From Kribbella sp. CA-293567 (lineage in GTDB: Bacteria > Actinomycetota > Actinomycetes > Propionibacteriales > Kribbellaceae), in contig NZ_CP114065.1 of assembly GCF_027627575.1 (NCBI RefSeq), positions 6,510,001 through 6,574,000 of the forward strand: a stretch of 64,000 nt of DNA, read 5' to 3'. Position 1 is the stretch's first letter; each line of letters starts with the position of its first letter. Below, one piece after another: positions 17,253-25,782 of the stretch. A model generated the notes under the pieces. The model was not told the DNA's origin and did no database searches. It saw only the letters and a program-made list of their open reading frames with translations. Position numbers and translations under genes: made by a program.

Positions 17253-17894
17253 TCAGACCAGGCGGCGGTCGGTGGCCCAGCGGGTCAGTTCGTGGCGGTT
17301 GGAGAGCTGGAGCTTGCGGAGTACCGAGGAGACGTGGGTCTCGACGGTCTTCACCGAGATGAACAGCTCACGGGCCACTTCCTTGTACGCGTAGCCGCGG
17401 GCGATCAGCCGGAGTACCTCGCGTTCGCGCTGGGAGAGCCGGTCCAGGTCCTCGTCGACCGAGGCGATGTCGATCGCGCCGGAGAAGGCGTCCAGGACGA
17501 AACCGGCCAGCCGGGGCGAGAAGACGGCGTCGCCGTCGGCAACCCGGCCGATCGCGTCGACCAGTTCGGTCCCGGAGATGTTCTTGGTGACGTAGCCGCG
17601 GGCGCCGGCCCGGATCACGCCGATCACGTCCTCGGCCGCGTCGGAGACCGACAGCGCCAGGAACTTGATCTCCGGGTGCCGCTGGTGCACCTGCTTCATC
17701 ACCTCGATCCCACCGCCGCCGGGCAGGTGGACGTCGAGCAGCACCACGTCCGGTTCGGCCGCGACGATCGCCTTCACCGCCGACTCCACGTCGGCGCCCT
17801 CGCCGACGATCTCGACCGAGGCGCCGATCTCGCTGCGCACGCCTGACCGGAACATGTCGTGGTCGTCGATGACCACCACTCGCCTCTGCGTCAT
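17253..17894 (-). CDS. NarL/LuxR-type response regulator
   Basis: A 213-residue regulator. The receiver domain (residues 1-120) shows VVVIDDHDMFRSG with the acidic pocket, the phosphorylated Asp in VLLDVHLPGGG and the Lys in GYVTKN. The C-terminal LuxR helix-turn-helix is LSQREREVLRLIARGYAYKE followed by VKTVETHVSSVLRKL. Its ATG overlaps the stop of the PspC-domain kinase gene by 4 bp, so the two form a two-component pair. The target genes are probably the divergent PspC membrane genes, which is inference. Confidence 0.92.
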   Translation of the reverse strand: MTQRRVVVIDDHDMFRSGVRSEIGASVEIVGEGADVESAVKAIVAAEPDVVLLDVHLPGGGGIEVMKQVHQRHPEIKFLALSVSDAAEDVIGVIRAGARGYVTKNISGTELVDAIGRVADGDAVFSPRLAGFVLDAFSGAIDIASVDEDLDRLSQREREVLRLIARGYAYKEVARELFISVKTVETHVSSVLRKLQLSNRHELTRWATDRRLV

Positions 17895-19309
17895 CTGTCC
17901 ATCTCCAGTCGCACTTCGGTGCCTGTCTCCGGGTTCGACCGCACCGTTGCGCGGCCGCCGTGCCGTTCCATCCTGCCCATCACGCTGTGCCGCAGCCCCA
18001 GCCGGTCCTCCGGTACCCCGTCGGTGTCGAAGCCGTTGCCGCGGTCCCGGACGAACATCTCGGCCCGGTCCCCGTCCACCTCCACGAACACGTCGATCTT
18101 GTCAGCTCCGGAGTGTTTCGCGGCGTTCACCATCGACTCGCGCGCCGCCCGGACCATCGCCGACAGTTCCTCGGTCAGGTCGCAGTCGCCGACGGTCACC
18201 ACCTCGACCGGTACGCCGTGGGAGTCCTCCACCTCGGCGGCAGCCCGCTTGGTGGCCCCGGCCAGGGTCTGGTCGGTCTTGTCGTCCTCGTCGTACAGCC
18301 AGGACCGCAGGTCGCGCTCCTGCGCCCGGGCCAGCCGTACGACGGCCCGCGGGTCGCTCGCCTGCTTCTGGATCAGCGCCAACGTCTGCAGGACCGAGTC
18401 GTGCAGGTGCGCGGCCATGTCGGCCCGCTCCTGCGACCGGATCCGCTCACCACGCTCGTTGTTGAGGTCGCGGCTGAGCCGGTGCACCCACGGTCCCGCG
18501 ATGACGCCGATGCCGACCACCGCGAGCAGCAGCGCGACCAGGACGTCGCCGACCATCGAGAGCCGGCCGTTCTGCACCAGGAACACGGTGATCGCGGTCC
18601 CGATCAGAACCAGCCCGACCACCACCCGGATGACCGACTTCCAGGCCCCCTTGCCGAACAACGCGCCGAGCGTCGGGGTCTTGCCGATCCATGCGTTGCG
18701 CTGGCCCTCGTCGGCCTGCCGCCAGATCAGCGCCAGACCGGTACCGGCGAACACCAGCGGCCAGAACATCTTGCCGGCCACCCCGAGGCCGGCCACGTTG
18801 AGCAGCAGCAGTACGCCGACGGCCACCACGGCGAGCGCGGTCAGCTGACCGCGGCTCTTCTCCTTGCGGCGTTCCTTCTTCTCGGAGGCGAGCGGTGGCA
18901 CCGGTGTCTCCGGCCGCATGCCGGCCCGGGCCGCCGCGGCCAGGCCCGGCGCGTTGGGACCGGTAGGCACCTCCAGCGGCATCAGGAACCACAGCGCCGC
19001 ATAGATCAGTACGCCGAAGCCGCCGAACACCGTCGTACCGATGAAGAACAGCCGTACCACGGTGTCGGAGACGTTCAGGTGGTCGGCGATACCACCCGCC
19101 ACCCCACTCAGCACCCGGCTGTCGGTACGCCGGTACGCGCGCCGCACCGGCGGCGGCTCGTTCCCGGGCGGAGGCTGGGCACCGGGCCCCCCGTACGGCG
19201 CGCCGTACTGCGGTCCCTGGGCGTACGAACCACCGACCGGACCCCCGGTCGTCGGGGACCCGCCCGGAGGCGCGGTGGCAGCTGGTTGTGTCATCACCAC
19301 GATCGTCAC
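17891..19309 (-). CDS. Sensor histidine kinase with N-terminal PspC domain
   Basis: A 472-residue membrane kinase. A Pro/Gly-rich cytoplasmic leader of about 50 residues is followed by a PspC domain (RRTDSRVLSGVAGGIADHLN, residues about 60-115). Several membrane segments lie between about 160 and 255, then a HisKA_3 helix with the phosphorylated His in MAAHLHDSVLQTLALIQ and an HATPase domain (RDRGNGFD, LRHSVMGRMERHGG). The start is uncertain: GTG 19309 gives VTIVVMTQPA, and ATG 19294 gives MTQPAATAPP; neither has a strong ribosome site. PspC in the sensor suggests detection of membrane or envelope stress. Confidence 0.9.
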   Translation of the reverse strand: MTIVVMTQPAATAPPGGSPTTGGPVGGSYAQGPQYGAPYGGPGAQPPPGNEPPPVRRAYRRTDSRVLSGVAGGIADHLNVSDTVVRLFFIGTTVFGGFGVLIYAALWFLMPLEVPTGPNAPGLAAAARAGMRPETPVPPLASEKKERRKEKSRGQLTALAVVAVGVLLLLNVAGLGVAGKMFWPLVFAGTGLALIWRQADEGQRNAWIGKTPTLGALFGKGAWKSVIRVVVGLVLIGTAITVFLVQNGRLSMVGDVLVALLLAVVGIGVIAGPWVHRLSRDLNNERGERIRSQERADMAAHLHDSVLQTLALIQKQASDPRAVVRLARAQERDLRSWLYDEDDKTDQTLAGATKRAAAEVEDSHGVPVEVVTVGDCDLTEELSAMVRAARESMVNAAKHSGADKIDVFVEVDGDRAEMFVRDRGNGFDTDGVPEDRLGLRHSVMGRMERHGGRATVRSNPETGTEVRLEMDR

Positions 19310-19487
19310 ATGCCGGCAGGCCCCGCACCAGCAGGCTTCTCCCCGGCTGACTCCTCAGCCTGCGCCACCGGCGGTCAGGGTCGCCCCGGGGAGAACCCCT
19401 AGCCGAGTGGGGCCGACCGGCGACCCGGGGTCGGCAAAGGGGGATCCCCGATGTCGCCGTGGCCCGGGAGGGGCCAGTATCGATGGC

Positions 19488-20834
19488 ATGGACCAGAACT
19501 CGAGCGGGGGAATCGACCGCGACCAGCTCAAGAACGTGCAGAGCTGGCGCCGCAGCCGGTCCGACCGGATGCTCGCCGGCGTCTGCGGCGGGATCGGCCG
19601 GGCGCTGAACGTCGACCCGGTACTCATCCGGGTGGTGATGGCGGTCCTGGTGCTGAGCGGCCCCGGCCTCATCTTCTACCCGGCCGCCTGGGTGCTGATG
19701 CCCGACGAGGGCAGCGACCGCTCTGCCGCCCAGGGCGTGCTCGGTGACCGGGTCCGGGCCGACCACCCGTGGCTGTGGCCGGTGGTGATCGGCGTCTGCG
19801 TGTTCAGCGCCATCGCGGTGATGTCGTCCTTCGACTTCGGCAAGCTGGTTCCCGCGCCACTGGTGGTGCTCGGGCTGCTGTGGCTGATCTTCCGCCGGAA
19901 GGGCCACAAGCAGGGCGGCAGCGGTCACTTCGGGGTCGGCCAGTGGGGCCACCCCAGCATCCAGCAGGCCCAGGACAGCGCCCAGCGATCCGTCGACCGG
20001 GCCATGCGCAGCGCCGGCTTCACCAGGACCGGCACGCCGCCCGCCGGCGCCCAGTACGGCGTTCCCGCTCCGAGCGCTCCCAGCAGCCCGGCCGCCGAGC
20101 AGCGCCGCCCTCAGGACCGCGTGTCCGCCCCGGTCCACCCGGCCAACCCGGTCTGGACCGAGGACGACCCGCTGGGCCTGTACGTCGACGAGCCGCCGGC
20201 CCGCGCCACCGCGGCCACCCGGACGCCCGCGGCACCGCCGGTCAAGGGCTACCGCGGCGTGAAGCCGATGATCACCCTGCTGACCGGCCTGGCCCTGGCC
20301 GTCGCCTGGCTGACGAGCGGACAGTTGACGCTGACGCTGGTGATCGGACTGGCCACTCTCGGCCTGGGCATGCTGCTCGGGGGCTTCGTGGGCAAGACCC
20401 TCGGATTGCTGCCGCTCGGCATCCTGCTGGCGGCCGGCGCCGCGGCGAGCATGGTCTTCCCGACTGTCCCCCGCGACATCGCCGAGGTGAACTTCGTGGC
20501 CACCGCCAACAACACGATCGACCCGACCAACACGACGTACAAGTTCGACGCCGGCTCGGTGAAGCTCGACCTGACCAAGGCGAAGTTCGCTCCCGGTGCC
20601 AAGGTGACCATCGACGGCGGCGTCGGCGAGGTCGTCGTCAAGCTGCCGCCGGACGTCGACGTGACCGGTAGCCTGGCCGCCGACACCGGGCAGGTGGACG
20701 CGTTCAACCGGACCTCCGGCGGGCATCCCGCGAAGCTGTCCGTGGCCGACCTGGGCGCCAACGGTTCCCCCGGACCGCAGTCCCTCGTCCTGGACCTGCA
20801 TCTCAAGCTGGGCAGCATCGAGGTGGTGCGCTGA
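19488..20834 (+). CDS. PspC-domain membrane protein with C-terminal LiaF/DUF4097-like beta region
   Basis: The ATG at 19488 begins MDQNSSGGIDRDQLKNVQSW. The 448-residue product has a PspC domain (RSRSDRMLAGVCGGIGRALN) near residues 22-75, several membrane helices, a Pro/Ala-rich cytoplasmic linker (about 150-250) and two or three more helices. A C-terminal region of beta repeats (AGSVKLDLTKAKF, GVGEVVVKLPPDVDVTGSL) recalls LiaF-like envelope-stress proteins. It is divergent from the PspC-domain kinase and shares its 178-bp promoter region. It is coupled by TGATG to a small membrane gene. Confidence 0.85.
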   Translation: MDQNSSGGIDRDQLKNVQSWRRSRSDRMLAGVCGGIGRALNVDPVLIRVVMAVLVLSGPGLIFYPAAWVLMPDEGSDRSAAQGVLGDRVRADHPWLWPVVIGVCVFSAIAVMSSFDFGKLVPAPLVVLGLLWLIFRRKGHKQGGSGHFGVGQWGHPSIQQAQDSAQRSVDRAMRSAGFTRTGTPPAGAQYGVPAPSAPSSPAAEQRRPQDRVSAPVHPANPVWTEDDPLGLYVDEPPARATAATRTPAAPPVKGYRGVKPMITLLTGLALAVAWLTSGQLTLTLVIGLATLGLGMLLGGFVGKTLGLLPLGILLAAGAAASMVFPTVPRDIAEVNFVATANNTIDPTNTTYKFDAGSVKLDLTKAKFAPGAKVTIDGGVGEVVVKLPPDVDVTGSLAADTGQVDAFNRTSGGHPAKLSVADLGANGSPGPQSLVLDLHLKLGSIEVVR

Positions 20835-21013
20835 TGCGGAAGATCAAGCCGGACGTCCCGGGCGTCATCGCCGGCACCGTCCTGTCCGGGAGCGCCACTA
20901 TCTGGTTCCTGAACGACCACGGCGTGGTCCGGACCGACGATCTGGGCGTCTCCGCGGCGCTGCTGCTGGTCGCCGCCGGCATCCTCGGCCTGGTCGCGTC
21001 ACACCGCGGCTGA
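20834..21013 (+). CDS. Small two-helix membrane protein
   Basis: A 59-residue protein beginning MRKIKPDVPGVIAGTVLSGS. Two hydrophobic stretches lie near residues 8-25 and 40-56, separated by a short charged loop (NDHGVVRTDD). Its ATG overlaps the stop of the PspC-domain gene (TGATG), so it is translationally coupled and likely a partner of that protein in the membrane. No domain is recognised. Confidence 0.75.
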   Translation: MRKIKPDVPGVIAGTVLSGSATIWFLNDHGVVRTDDLGVSAALLLVAAGILGLVASHRG

Positions 21014-21056
21014 CGGTTGTCTCACACCCGGCCGGTGGGTCACTGAGCTAGTCTTG

Positions 21057-21089
21057 TTGACCGCTCGGTCAACCGGTTCACCGGTGACC
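21057..21089 (+). promoter_or_regulatory. Overlapping dyads in the cold-shock gene leader
   Basis: TTGACCGCTCGGTCAA (21057-21072) is a perfect 7-bp-arm dyad with a 2-base centre. GGTCAACCGGT (21067-21077) can instead pair with ACCGGTGACC (21080-21089), with one bulge. The two foldings share CGGTCAA and exclude each other. The first could also be a TetR-type operator. The site lies about 55-85 bp before the cold-shock start codon. Confidence 0.4.
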
Positions 21090-21143
21090 GGACGCCCGAG
21101 GGGCCTGGTGAGTGGGCTCCGTTGAAGGTCAACAGGAGTTGTG

Positions 21144-21344
21144 ATGGTGCGCGGCACCGTGAAGTGGTTCAACGCCGACAAGGGCTACGGCTTCCTCGCC
21201 GTCGACGGTCAGGACGACGTCTTCGTGCACTGGAGCAAGATCGTCACCGACGGCTACAAGACGCTCGAGGACGGGCAGCAGGTCGAGTTCCAGGTGGTGG
21301 ACGGACCGAAGGGCCGCGAGGCCGACGCGGTGAAGACGCTCTGA
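21144..21344 (+). CDS. CspA-family cold-shock protein
   Basis: A 66-residue nucleic-acid chaperone. RNP1 is KGYGFLAVDG and RNP2 is DVFVHWSKI, in a five-stranded OB fold. ATG 21144 was preferred to the in-frame GTG 21141 because AGGAG is then 5 nt upstream instead of 2. Length and start (MVRGTVKWFN) match actinobacterial CspA. It has a leader of at least 130 nt containing overlapping dyads, which may control it. Confidence 0.95.
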   Translation: MVRGTVKWFNADKGYGFLAVDGQDDVFVHWSKIVTDGYKTLEDGQQVEFQVVDGPKGREADAVKTL

Positions 21345-21406
21345 CAGCTATCGGCTGAGCCCGAAAGCGCCCGCACACCGGCGTACCCGGCGGTGGTCCC
21401 GAGATC

Positions 21407-21435
21407 TTGACCTGGCCTCCCGAGGCAGTTCTACT
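21407..21435 (+). promoter_or_regulatory. Promoter of the secreted propeller gene
   Basis: TTGACC (21407-21412) and TCTACT (21430-21435) are exactly 17 bp apart, a good sigma-70-type promoter. The 18-bp operator begins at the last base of the -10 element, so a bound repressor would cover the transcription start. Confidence 0.6.
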
Positions 21436-21452
21436 TTCGGACAAGACCGTTA
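21435..21452. promoter_or_regulatory. Regulon operator, site 1
   Basis: TTTCGGACAAGACCGTTA, the same dyad (reverse sense AAC-GGTC-TT-G) as sites at 23517, 27606 and 32405. It overlaps the -10 and start region of the promoter for the 21478 gene. Confidence 0.75.
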
Positions 21453-21477
21453 TTACTCCCGCCCTGGAGGCAGCTCC

Positions 21478-23493
21478 ATGCGATCTGCGCGCGCTCTCCT
21501 GACAACGGCTCTGATCTTCCTGCTGCTGACGCCCCTCTCCGCGGCCGAAGCAGGCCATCCTCCGCCCGAGCCGCCGGTCGCGGTGCCGCTGGGGATGCCG
21601 CTGTCCGACGTCCTGCTGATCGGCGGCACCGTGGCCCCCGGCCCCGACGCCGGCAAAGCCGCCATCTGGAACGTGTCGACGGGCAAACCGGGGTATCTGA
21701 ACGCGATCGACCCGGCCACCGGAGCGAGCCTGGTCTCCGCCCCGCTCACCGGCGCCGACTCCGGGTACGCCGTAACGGCCACCCCGGACGGCACGATCTA
21801 CGTGGGCACCTACAACAACGGGCACCTCTACCGCTGGCGGCCGGACAGCGGCAACACCGTCGAGGACCTCGGCCGCCCGATCGCCACCGAAGGGTTCATC
21901 TGGCGCCTGACCTCCGACGAGCAGGGCAACATCTACGGCGGCACCTACCCGGGCGGCAAGATCTTCCGGTACGACGCCGTCACCGGCGCCATCCGCGACT
22001 ACGGCCAGATCGTCGCCGGCCAGCCGTACCTGAAGAGCATCGACTACGCGAACGGCAAGGTCTACGCCGGCACCAACCCCGACGCGCACCTCGCCGAGCT
22101 CGACCCGGTCACCGGCGTGGTGACCGAGATCCCTACCCCACCAGGCTTCCCCGACATCCGGAACGTCGCCGTCTACGACCTCAACGCGCGGGCCGGCCGG
22201 CTCTACGCGCGCTTCAGTACGGCGTACCCGGGGCCGACCTTCGTCTGGGACCTCGCCACCCGCGCGTGGGTCGACGAGATCCCGGCCACGCACGGCCTGG
22301 ACGTCTCGCCGGCCGGTGACGACGGCGAGCTCTACCTGATCCAGCAGAGCGAACTCAAGCGGTACGACCCGTCGACGAAGGCGCTGACCGGCACCGGCCT
22401 CACCTTCACCGGCCGGATCCAGAACACCCGCGCGATCGGCTGGGCCGAGCTCGGCCTGCCCGACTACCCGGGCAAGAGCATTGTCGGCACGCTGTGGCGA
22501 GGCGAACTGTTCCGCTACAACCCGCAGACCGGCAAGTCCGAGATCATCCAGTCCGGCGTCCGCCGGGAGCCGATCGAGATCCTCTCGATCGCCGGCGGCA
22601 AGCGCGCGGCGTACGCCGGTGGCTTCCTGAACGGCGGCGTCTCGCTGGTCGACACCAGCACCGGGGCGGCGACCTTCAACCGGTTCTCCCAGACCGAGGC
22701 GATCCTGGAGGCCTCCGACGGCCGGGTCTGGCTCGGCAACTACCCCGAAGCGCGGGTCTACTCCTACGATCCCGCCCAGCCGTGGAGCAGCCCGGAGTAC
22801 TCCCCCGGACCACCCGGTACGCCGGACAACCCGAAGCTGCGAGTGAACCTCAAGACCGACCTGCAGATGCGGGCCCGCGCCCTGGTCGAGGTGGACGGCA
22901 AGATCGCCATCGGCACCGTCCCGGAGGGCGATCGGCTCGGCGGCGCACTGGCGATCCACGATCCCGCCACCGGCAGCACGCAGACCTTCCGCAACGTCGT
23001 GCAGGACCAGAGCGTCTTCGGCCTCGCCGCCGACCGCGGCATCGTCTACGGCGGCACCTCGATCACCGGCGGCCTGAGCACCACTCCGCCCACCCGGACC
23101 GAGGGCACCGTCTTCGCCTGGGACGTCCGGCGGGCTCGCAAGCTCTGGGAGACGCCGATCGCCGGTGCCGGCACGGTCAGCTCGGTCGCGATCGGTCCCG
23201 ACGGCCTCCTCTGGGGCGTGGCCGGCAAGACGGTCTTCGCCGTCGACACTCTTCGCGGCCGCCTCAAGCGCCGCTTCGACGTGGGCACCACGACGGCGGG
23301 CGGGGACATCGTCGCCACCCGCGACGCCCTGTACGCCGGGATCGACGGCAATCGGATCTACCGGCTCGACCCGTGGCAGCGGAAGACTCCTCCGGTGTTC
23401 CTCGTCCACCCGAACCGCCGGCTCGCCGTCCATGGCAACCAGTTGCTGGTGACGTCGGGCGCCCGCCTTTTCGCCGTCGGCCTAACTCATTGA
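21478..23493 (+). CDS. Secreted beta-propeller protein of the catabolic locus
   Basis: A 671-residue protein with a Sec signal (MRSARALLTTALIFLLLTPL, cleavage near AEA at about residue 24). The rest is a series of short beta blades with recurring patterns such as GTIYVGTYNNGHLYRW, GNIYGGTYPGGKIFRY, GKVYAGTNPDAHLAEL and GRVWLGNYPEARVYSY, roughly every 45-50 residues, typical of a 7- or 8-bladed PQQ/WD-like propeller. No catalytic residues can be assigned. It could bind or cleave a polysaccharide outside the cell; some polysaccharide lyases share this architecture. It precedes an ABC importer and carries the same operator, so it probably works on the importer's substrate. Confidence 0.75.
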   Translation: MRSARALLTTALIFLLLTPLSAAEAGHPPPEPPVAVPLGMPLSDVLLIGGTVAPGPDAGKAAIWNVSTGKPGYLNAIDPATGASLVSAPLTGADSGYAVTATPDGTIYVGTYNNGHLYRWRPDSGNTVEDLGRPIATEGFIWRLTSDEQGNIYGGTYPGGKIFRYDAVTGAIRDYGQIVAGQPYLKSIDYANGKVYAGTNPDAHLAELDPVTGVVTEIPTPPGFPDIRNVAVYDLNARAGRLYARFSTAYPGPTFVWDLATRAWVDEIPATHGLDVSPAGDDGELYLIQQSELKRYDPSTKALTGTGLTFTGRIQNTRAIGWAELGLPDYPGKSIVGTLWRGELFRYNPQTGKSEIIQSGVRREPIEILSIAGGKRAAYAGGFLNGGVSLVDTSTGAATFNRFSQTEAILEASDGRVWLGNYPEARVYSYDPAQPWSSPEYSPGPPGTPDNPKLRVNLKTDLQMRARALVEVDGKIAIGTVPEGDRLGGALAIHDPATGSTQTFRNVVQDQSVFGLAADRGIVYGGTSITGGLSTTPPTRTEGTVFAWDVRRARKLWETPIAGAGTVSSVAIGPDGLLWGVAGKTVFAVDTLRGRLKRRFDVGTTTAGGDIVATRDALYAGIDGNRIYRLDPWQRKTPPVFLVHPNRRLAVHGNQLLVTSGARLFAVGLTH

Positions 23494-23519
23494 CAGCGGA
23501 AATTCCTTCCCAGTAGTTT
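23490..23519 (+). promoter_or_regulatory. Promoter of the second ABC importer operon
   Basis: TTGACA (23490-23495, overlapping the previous stop codon) and TAGTTT (23514-23519) are 18 bp apart. The operator at 23517-23534 overlaps the -10 end. Confidence 0.5.
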
Positions 23520-23534
23520 CGGTCTGGACCGTTA
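23517..23534. promoter_or_regulatory. Regulon operator, site 2
   Basis: TTTCGGTCTGGACCGTTA: arms CGGTC and GACCG around TG. It lies 14 bp before the start codon of the binding-protein gene, between promoter and ribosome site. Confidence 0.8.
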
Positions 23535-23548
23535 TTAGAAGGGGTCCG

Positions 23549-24814
23549 ATGAAAACCACCGCCAGCCGTATCCTCGCGCCGTTCGCGGCGTTCGCCGTGG
23601 CCGCCTCACTCACCGCCTGCGGCGGCTCCGACGAGCCGTCGTCGTCCTCCGCCGGCACCGTCACCGCCTGGATCTATCCGGTGATCGCCGACGACAAGGC
23701 CGGTACCGCGTACTGGGGCCAGATCGAGAAGGACTTCGAGGCGGCCAACGCCGGCACGGACCTCAAGATCGAGCTGCAGCCCTGGCTGAACCGGGACGAG
23801 AAGCTGGCCACCGCGTTCTCCGGCGGCAAGGGCCCGGACGTGGTGCTGCTGAACCCCGACCAGGTCCCGCAGTACGTGCGGAACGGGTCGCTTGCCCCGG
23901 TCGACAAGGTGGTCGAGCCGGCCAAGGACAAGTTCCTGCCGGGCGCGGTCAAGGCGCTGACCGTCGACGGCAAGGCTTACGCCGCGCCGATCTATCACAC
24001 CGTCACCACGACGATGTACAACAAAAAGCTGCTCGACCAGGCCGGCATCACGACGCCGCCGCAGACCTGGGACGAGATCAAGGCCGCCGCGCCGAAGCTG
24101 AAGGCGGCCGGTGTCGCGACCCTCGACTACTCGGCCTCGCCGACCGCGACCCTGAACCTGAACTTCTACCCGCTGCTCTGGCAGGCCGGCGGCCGGGTCT
24201 TCAGCGAGGACGGCAAGAAGGCGGCCTTCAACCAGGCCCCCGGCGTCGAGGCACTGACCTTCCTGACCAGCCTGTACTCCGAGGGCGCGATCCCGAAGGC
24301 CGCGCTGACCAACGGCAACGTGATCGCCGACCAGCCGCTGGGCAAGCAGCAGGTCGCGATGGGCTTCACCAACACGCCCGCGGACGCCAAGACGGTCGCC
24401 ACCACCTGGGGCGCGGGCAACGTCATCATCGGGCTGCCGTTGAAGGGCGAGAAGCAGGTCGGCTTCGGGCTGCCCGGTGGCCTCAGCGTGAACGCCGCGT
24501 CGAAGAACCTCGCCGGCGCGGAGAAGTTCCTCTCCTTCATGATCGACCCTCAGCAGGTCGTCAGCCTCGGCTCGGCGTCCGGCTTCCTGTCGCCGCGGAC
24601 CGACGCGAAGGTGCCGGCCAAGGACGCCGAGGCGGAGAAGTTCGCCGCCGCCCTCGAGTACGCCTATCCGGGTGAGCCGAACCCGGCCGCCCGGCAGGTG
24701 ATGTCGTTGCTCGCGGTGGAACTGCAGGCCGCGCTGACCGGCAAGAAGACGCCGCAGCAGGCCCTGGACGACGCGGCCAAGCAGGCCGACGACCTGCTGG
24801 CACGCCAGAGATGA
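23549..24814 (+). CDS. Sugar-binding lipoprotein of second ABC importer
   Basis: A 421-residue family 1 binding protein. The lipoprotein signal is MKTTASRILAPFAAFAVAAS followed by LTAC near residues 21-24. The mature protein has the usual YNKKLLDQAGITTPPQTWDE segment near residue 155. It sits at the head of an operon with two permease genes and overlaps the first by 4 bp. It carries the regulon operator in its leader. The ligand is unknown; the downstream enzymes suggest an amino sugar, uronate or similar hexose derivative, which is inference. Confidence 0.93.
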   Translation: MKTTASRILAPFAAFAVAASLTACGGSDEPSSSSAGTVTAWIYPVIADDKAGTAYWGQIEKDFEAANAGTDLKIELQPWLNRDEKLATAFSGGKGPDVVLLNPDQVPQYVRNGSLAPVDKVVEPAKDKFLPGAVKALTVDGKAYAAPIYHTVTTTMYNKKLLDQAGITTPPQTWDEIKAAAPKLKAAGVATLDYSASPTATLNLNFYPLLWQAGGRVFSEDGKKAAFNQAPGVEALTFLTSLYSEGAIPKAALTNGNVIADQPLGKQQVAMGFTNTPADAKTVATTWGAGNVIIGLPLKGEKQVGFGLPGGLSVNAASKNLAGAEKFLSFMIDPQQVVSLGSASGFLSPRTDAKVPAKDAEAEKFAAALEYAYPGEPNPAARQVMSLLAVELQAALTGKKTPQQALDDAAKQADDLLARQR

Positions 24815-25782
24815 GCTCGTGGGGAGGTCGCGCGGCAATCACGGAGGGAGGCCGCGCGGCCTCCCCACCGGACCAGGCGACAGGACCGGCAGCGCGGGCG
24901 GCGCGCCGGGACCTGTCGCCGTGGCGACGTCGCCGGTCGTTGGCAGGCCTGCTGTTCGTGGCGCCCATGCTGGTGCTGTTCGTCGTCTTCCGGTTCGTCC
25001 CGGTGGTGGGCGCGTTCCTGCTCTCACTGACCGACTACCGGCTCAGCGGCCAGTGGGATTTCGTTGCCGTTGACAACTACTCGCGGCTGCTCGGCGACGA
25101 GCTGTTCCACCGGAGCCTGCTGGTCACCCTTACCTACACGGCCATCTTCGTCCCGCTGATCGTGCTGCTCTCCCTCGGTACCGCGCTGCTGCTGCAGCAG
25201 GTGGTCTGGAACCGCGGCTTCTTCCGCGGTGTCTTCTTCCTGCCCTACGTCACCAGCATCGTGCTCGCGGCGGTGGTCTGGAAGTGGATCTACAACGCCG
25301 AGGACGGGTTGCTCAACGGGGTACTGGGGTGGCTCTCCCTCGGTCCGTTCGACTTCCTCGGCACCGCCGGCTCGGTGTTGCCGTCGATCGCGGTGATGTC
25401 GGCCTGGCGGGGCTTCGGCTACTCGATGCTGATCCTGCTGGCCGGGTTGCAGGCCGTGCCACGGTCCTATCTGGAAGCCGCGATGATCGACGGCGCCGGC
25501 CGCTGGCAGCGGTTCCGCTACATCGTCCTGCCGCAGTTGCGGCCGGTGCTGTTCTTCGTGCTGGTGATCGAGACGATCGGGGCGTTCCAGGTCTTCGACG
25601 CGATGTACGTGATGACCGCCGGCGGGCCGATCCGGGGCAGCTACTCGCTGGTGTACTTCCTCTACGACTCCGGCTTCAAGTTCTTCGACTTCGGCTACGC
25701 GAGTGCGATCGGGCTGGTGCTGTTCCTGATCGTGCTGGTCGTCTCGCTGGTCCAGCGCCGGCTGGTCGGAAGGGACGACTGA
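24811..25782 (+). CDS. Carbohydrate ABC permease (MalF type), second importer
   Basis: A 323-residue permease with an Arg/Gly-rich cytoplasmic N-terminus of about 45 residues, then six membrane segments. The EAA motif YLEAAMIDGAGRWQRF with LPQLRP lies near residues 222-245. It overlaps the binding-protein gene (ATGA) upstream and the next permease gene (TGATG) downstream, a tightly coupled trio. No ATPase gene is present here, so a shared ATPase is expected. Confidence 0.93.
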   Translation: MSSWGGRAAITEGGRAASPPDQATGPAARAARRDLSPWRRRRSLAGLLFVAPMLVLFVVFRFVPVVGAFLLSLTDYRLSGQWDFVAVDNYSRLLGDELFHRSLLVTLTYTAIFVPLIVLLSLGTALLLQQVVWNRGFFRGVFFLPYVTSIVLAAVVWKWIYNAEDGLLNGVLGWLSLGPFDFLGTAGSVLPSIAVMSAWRGFGYSMLILLAGLQAVPRSYLEAAMIDGAGRWQRFRYIVLPQLRPVLFFVLVIETIGAFQVFDAMYVMTAGGPIRGSYSLVYFLYDSGFKFFDFGYASAIGLVLFLIVLVVSLVQRRLVGRDD

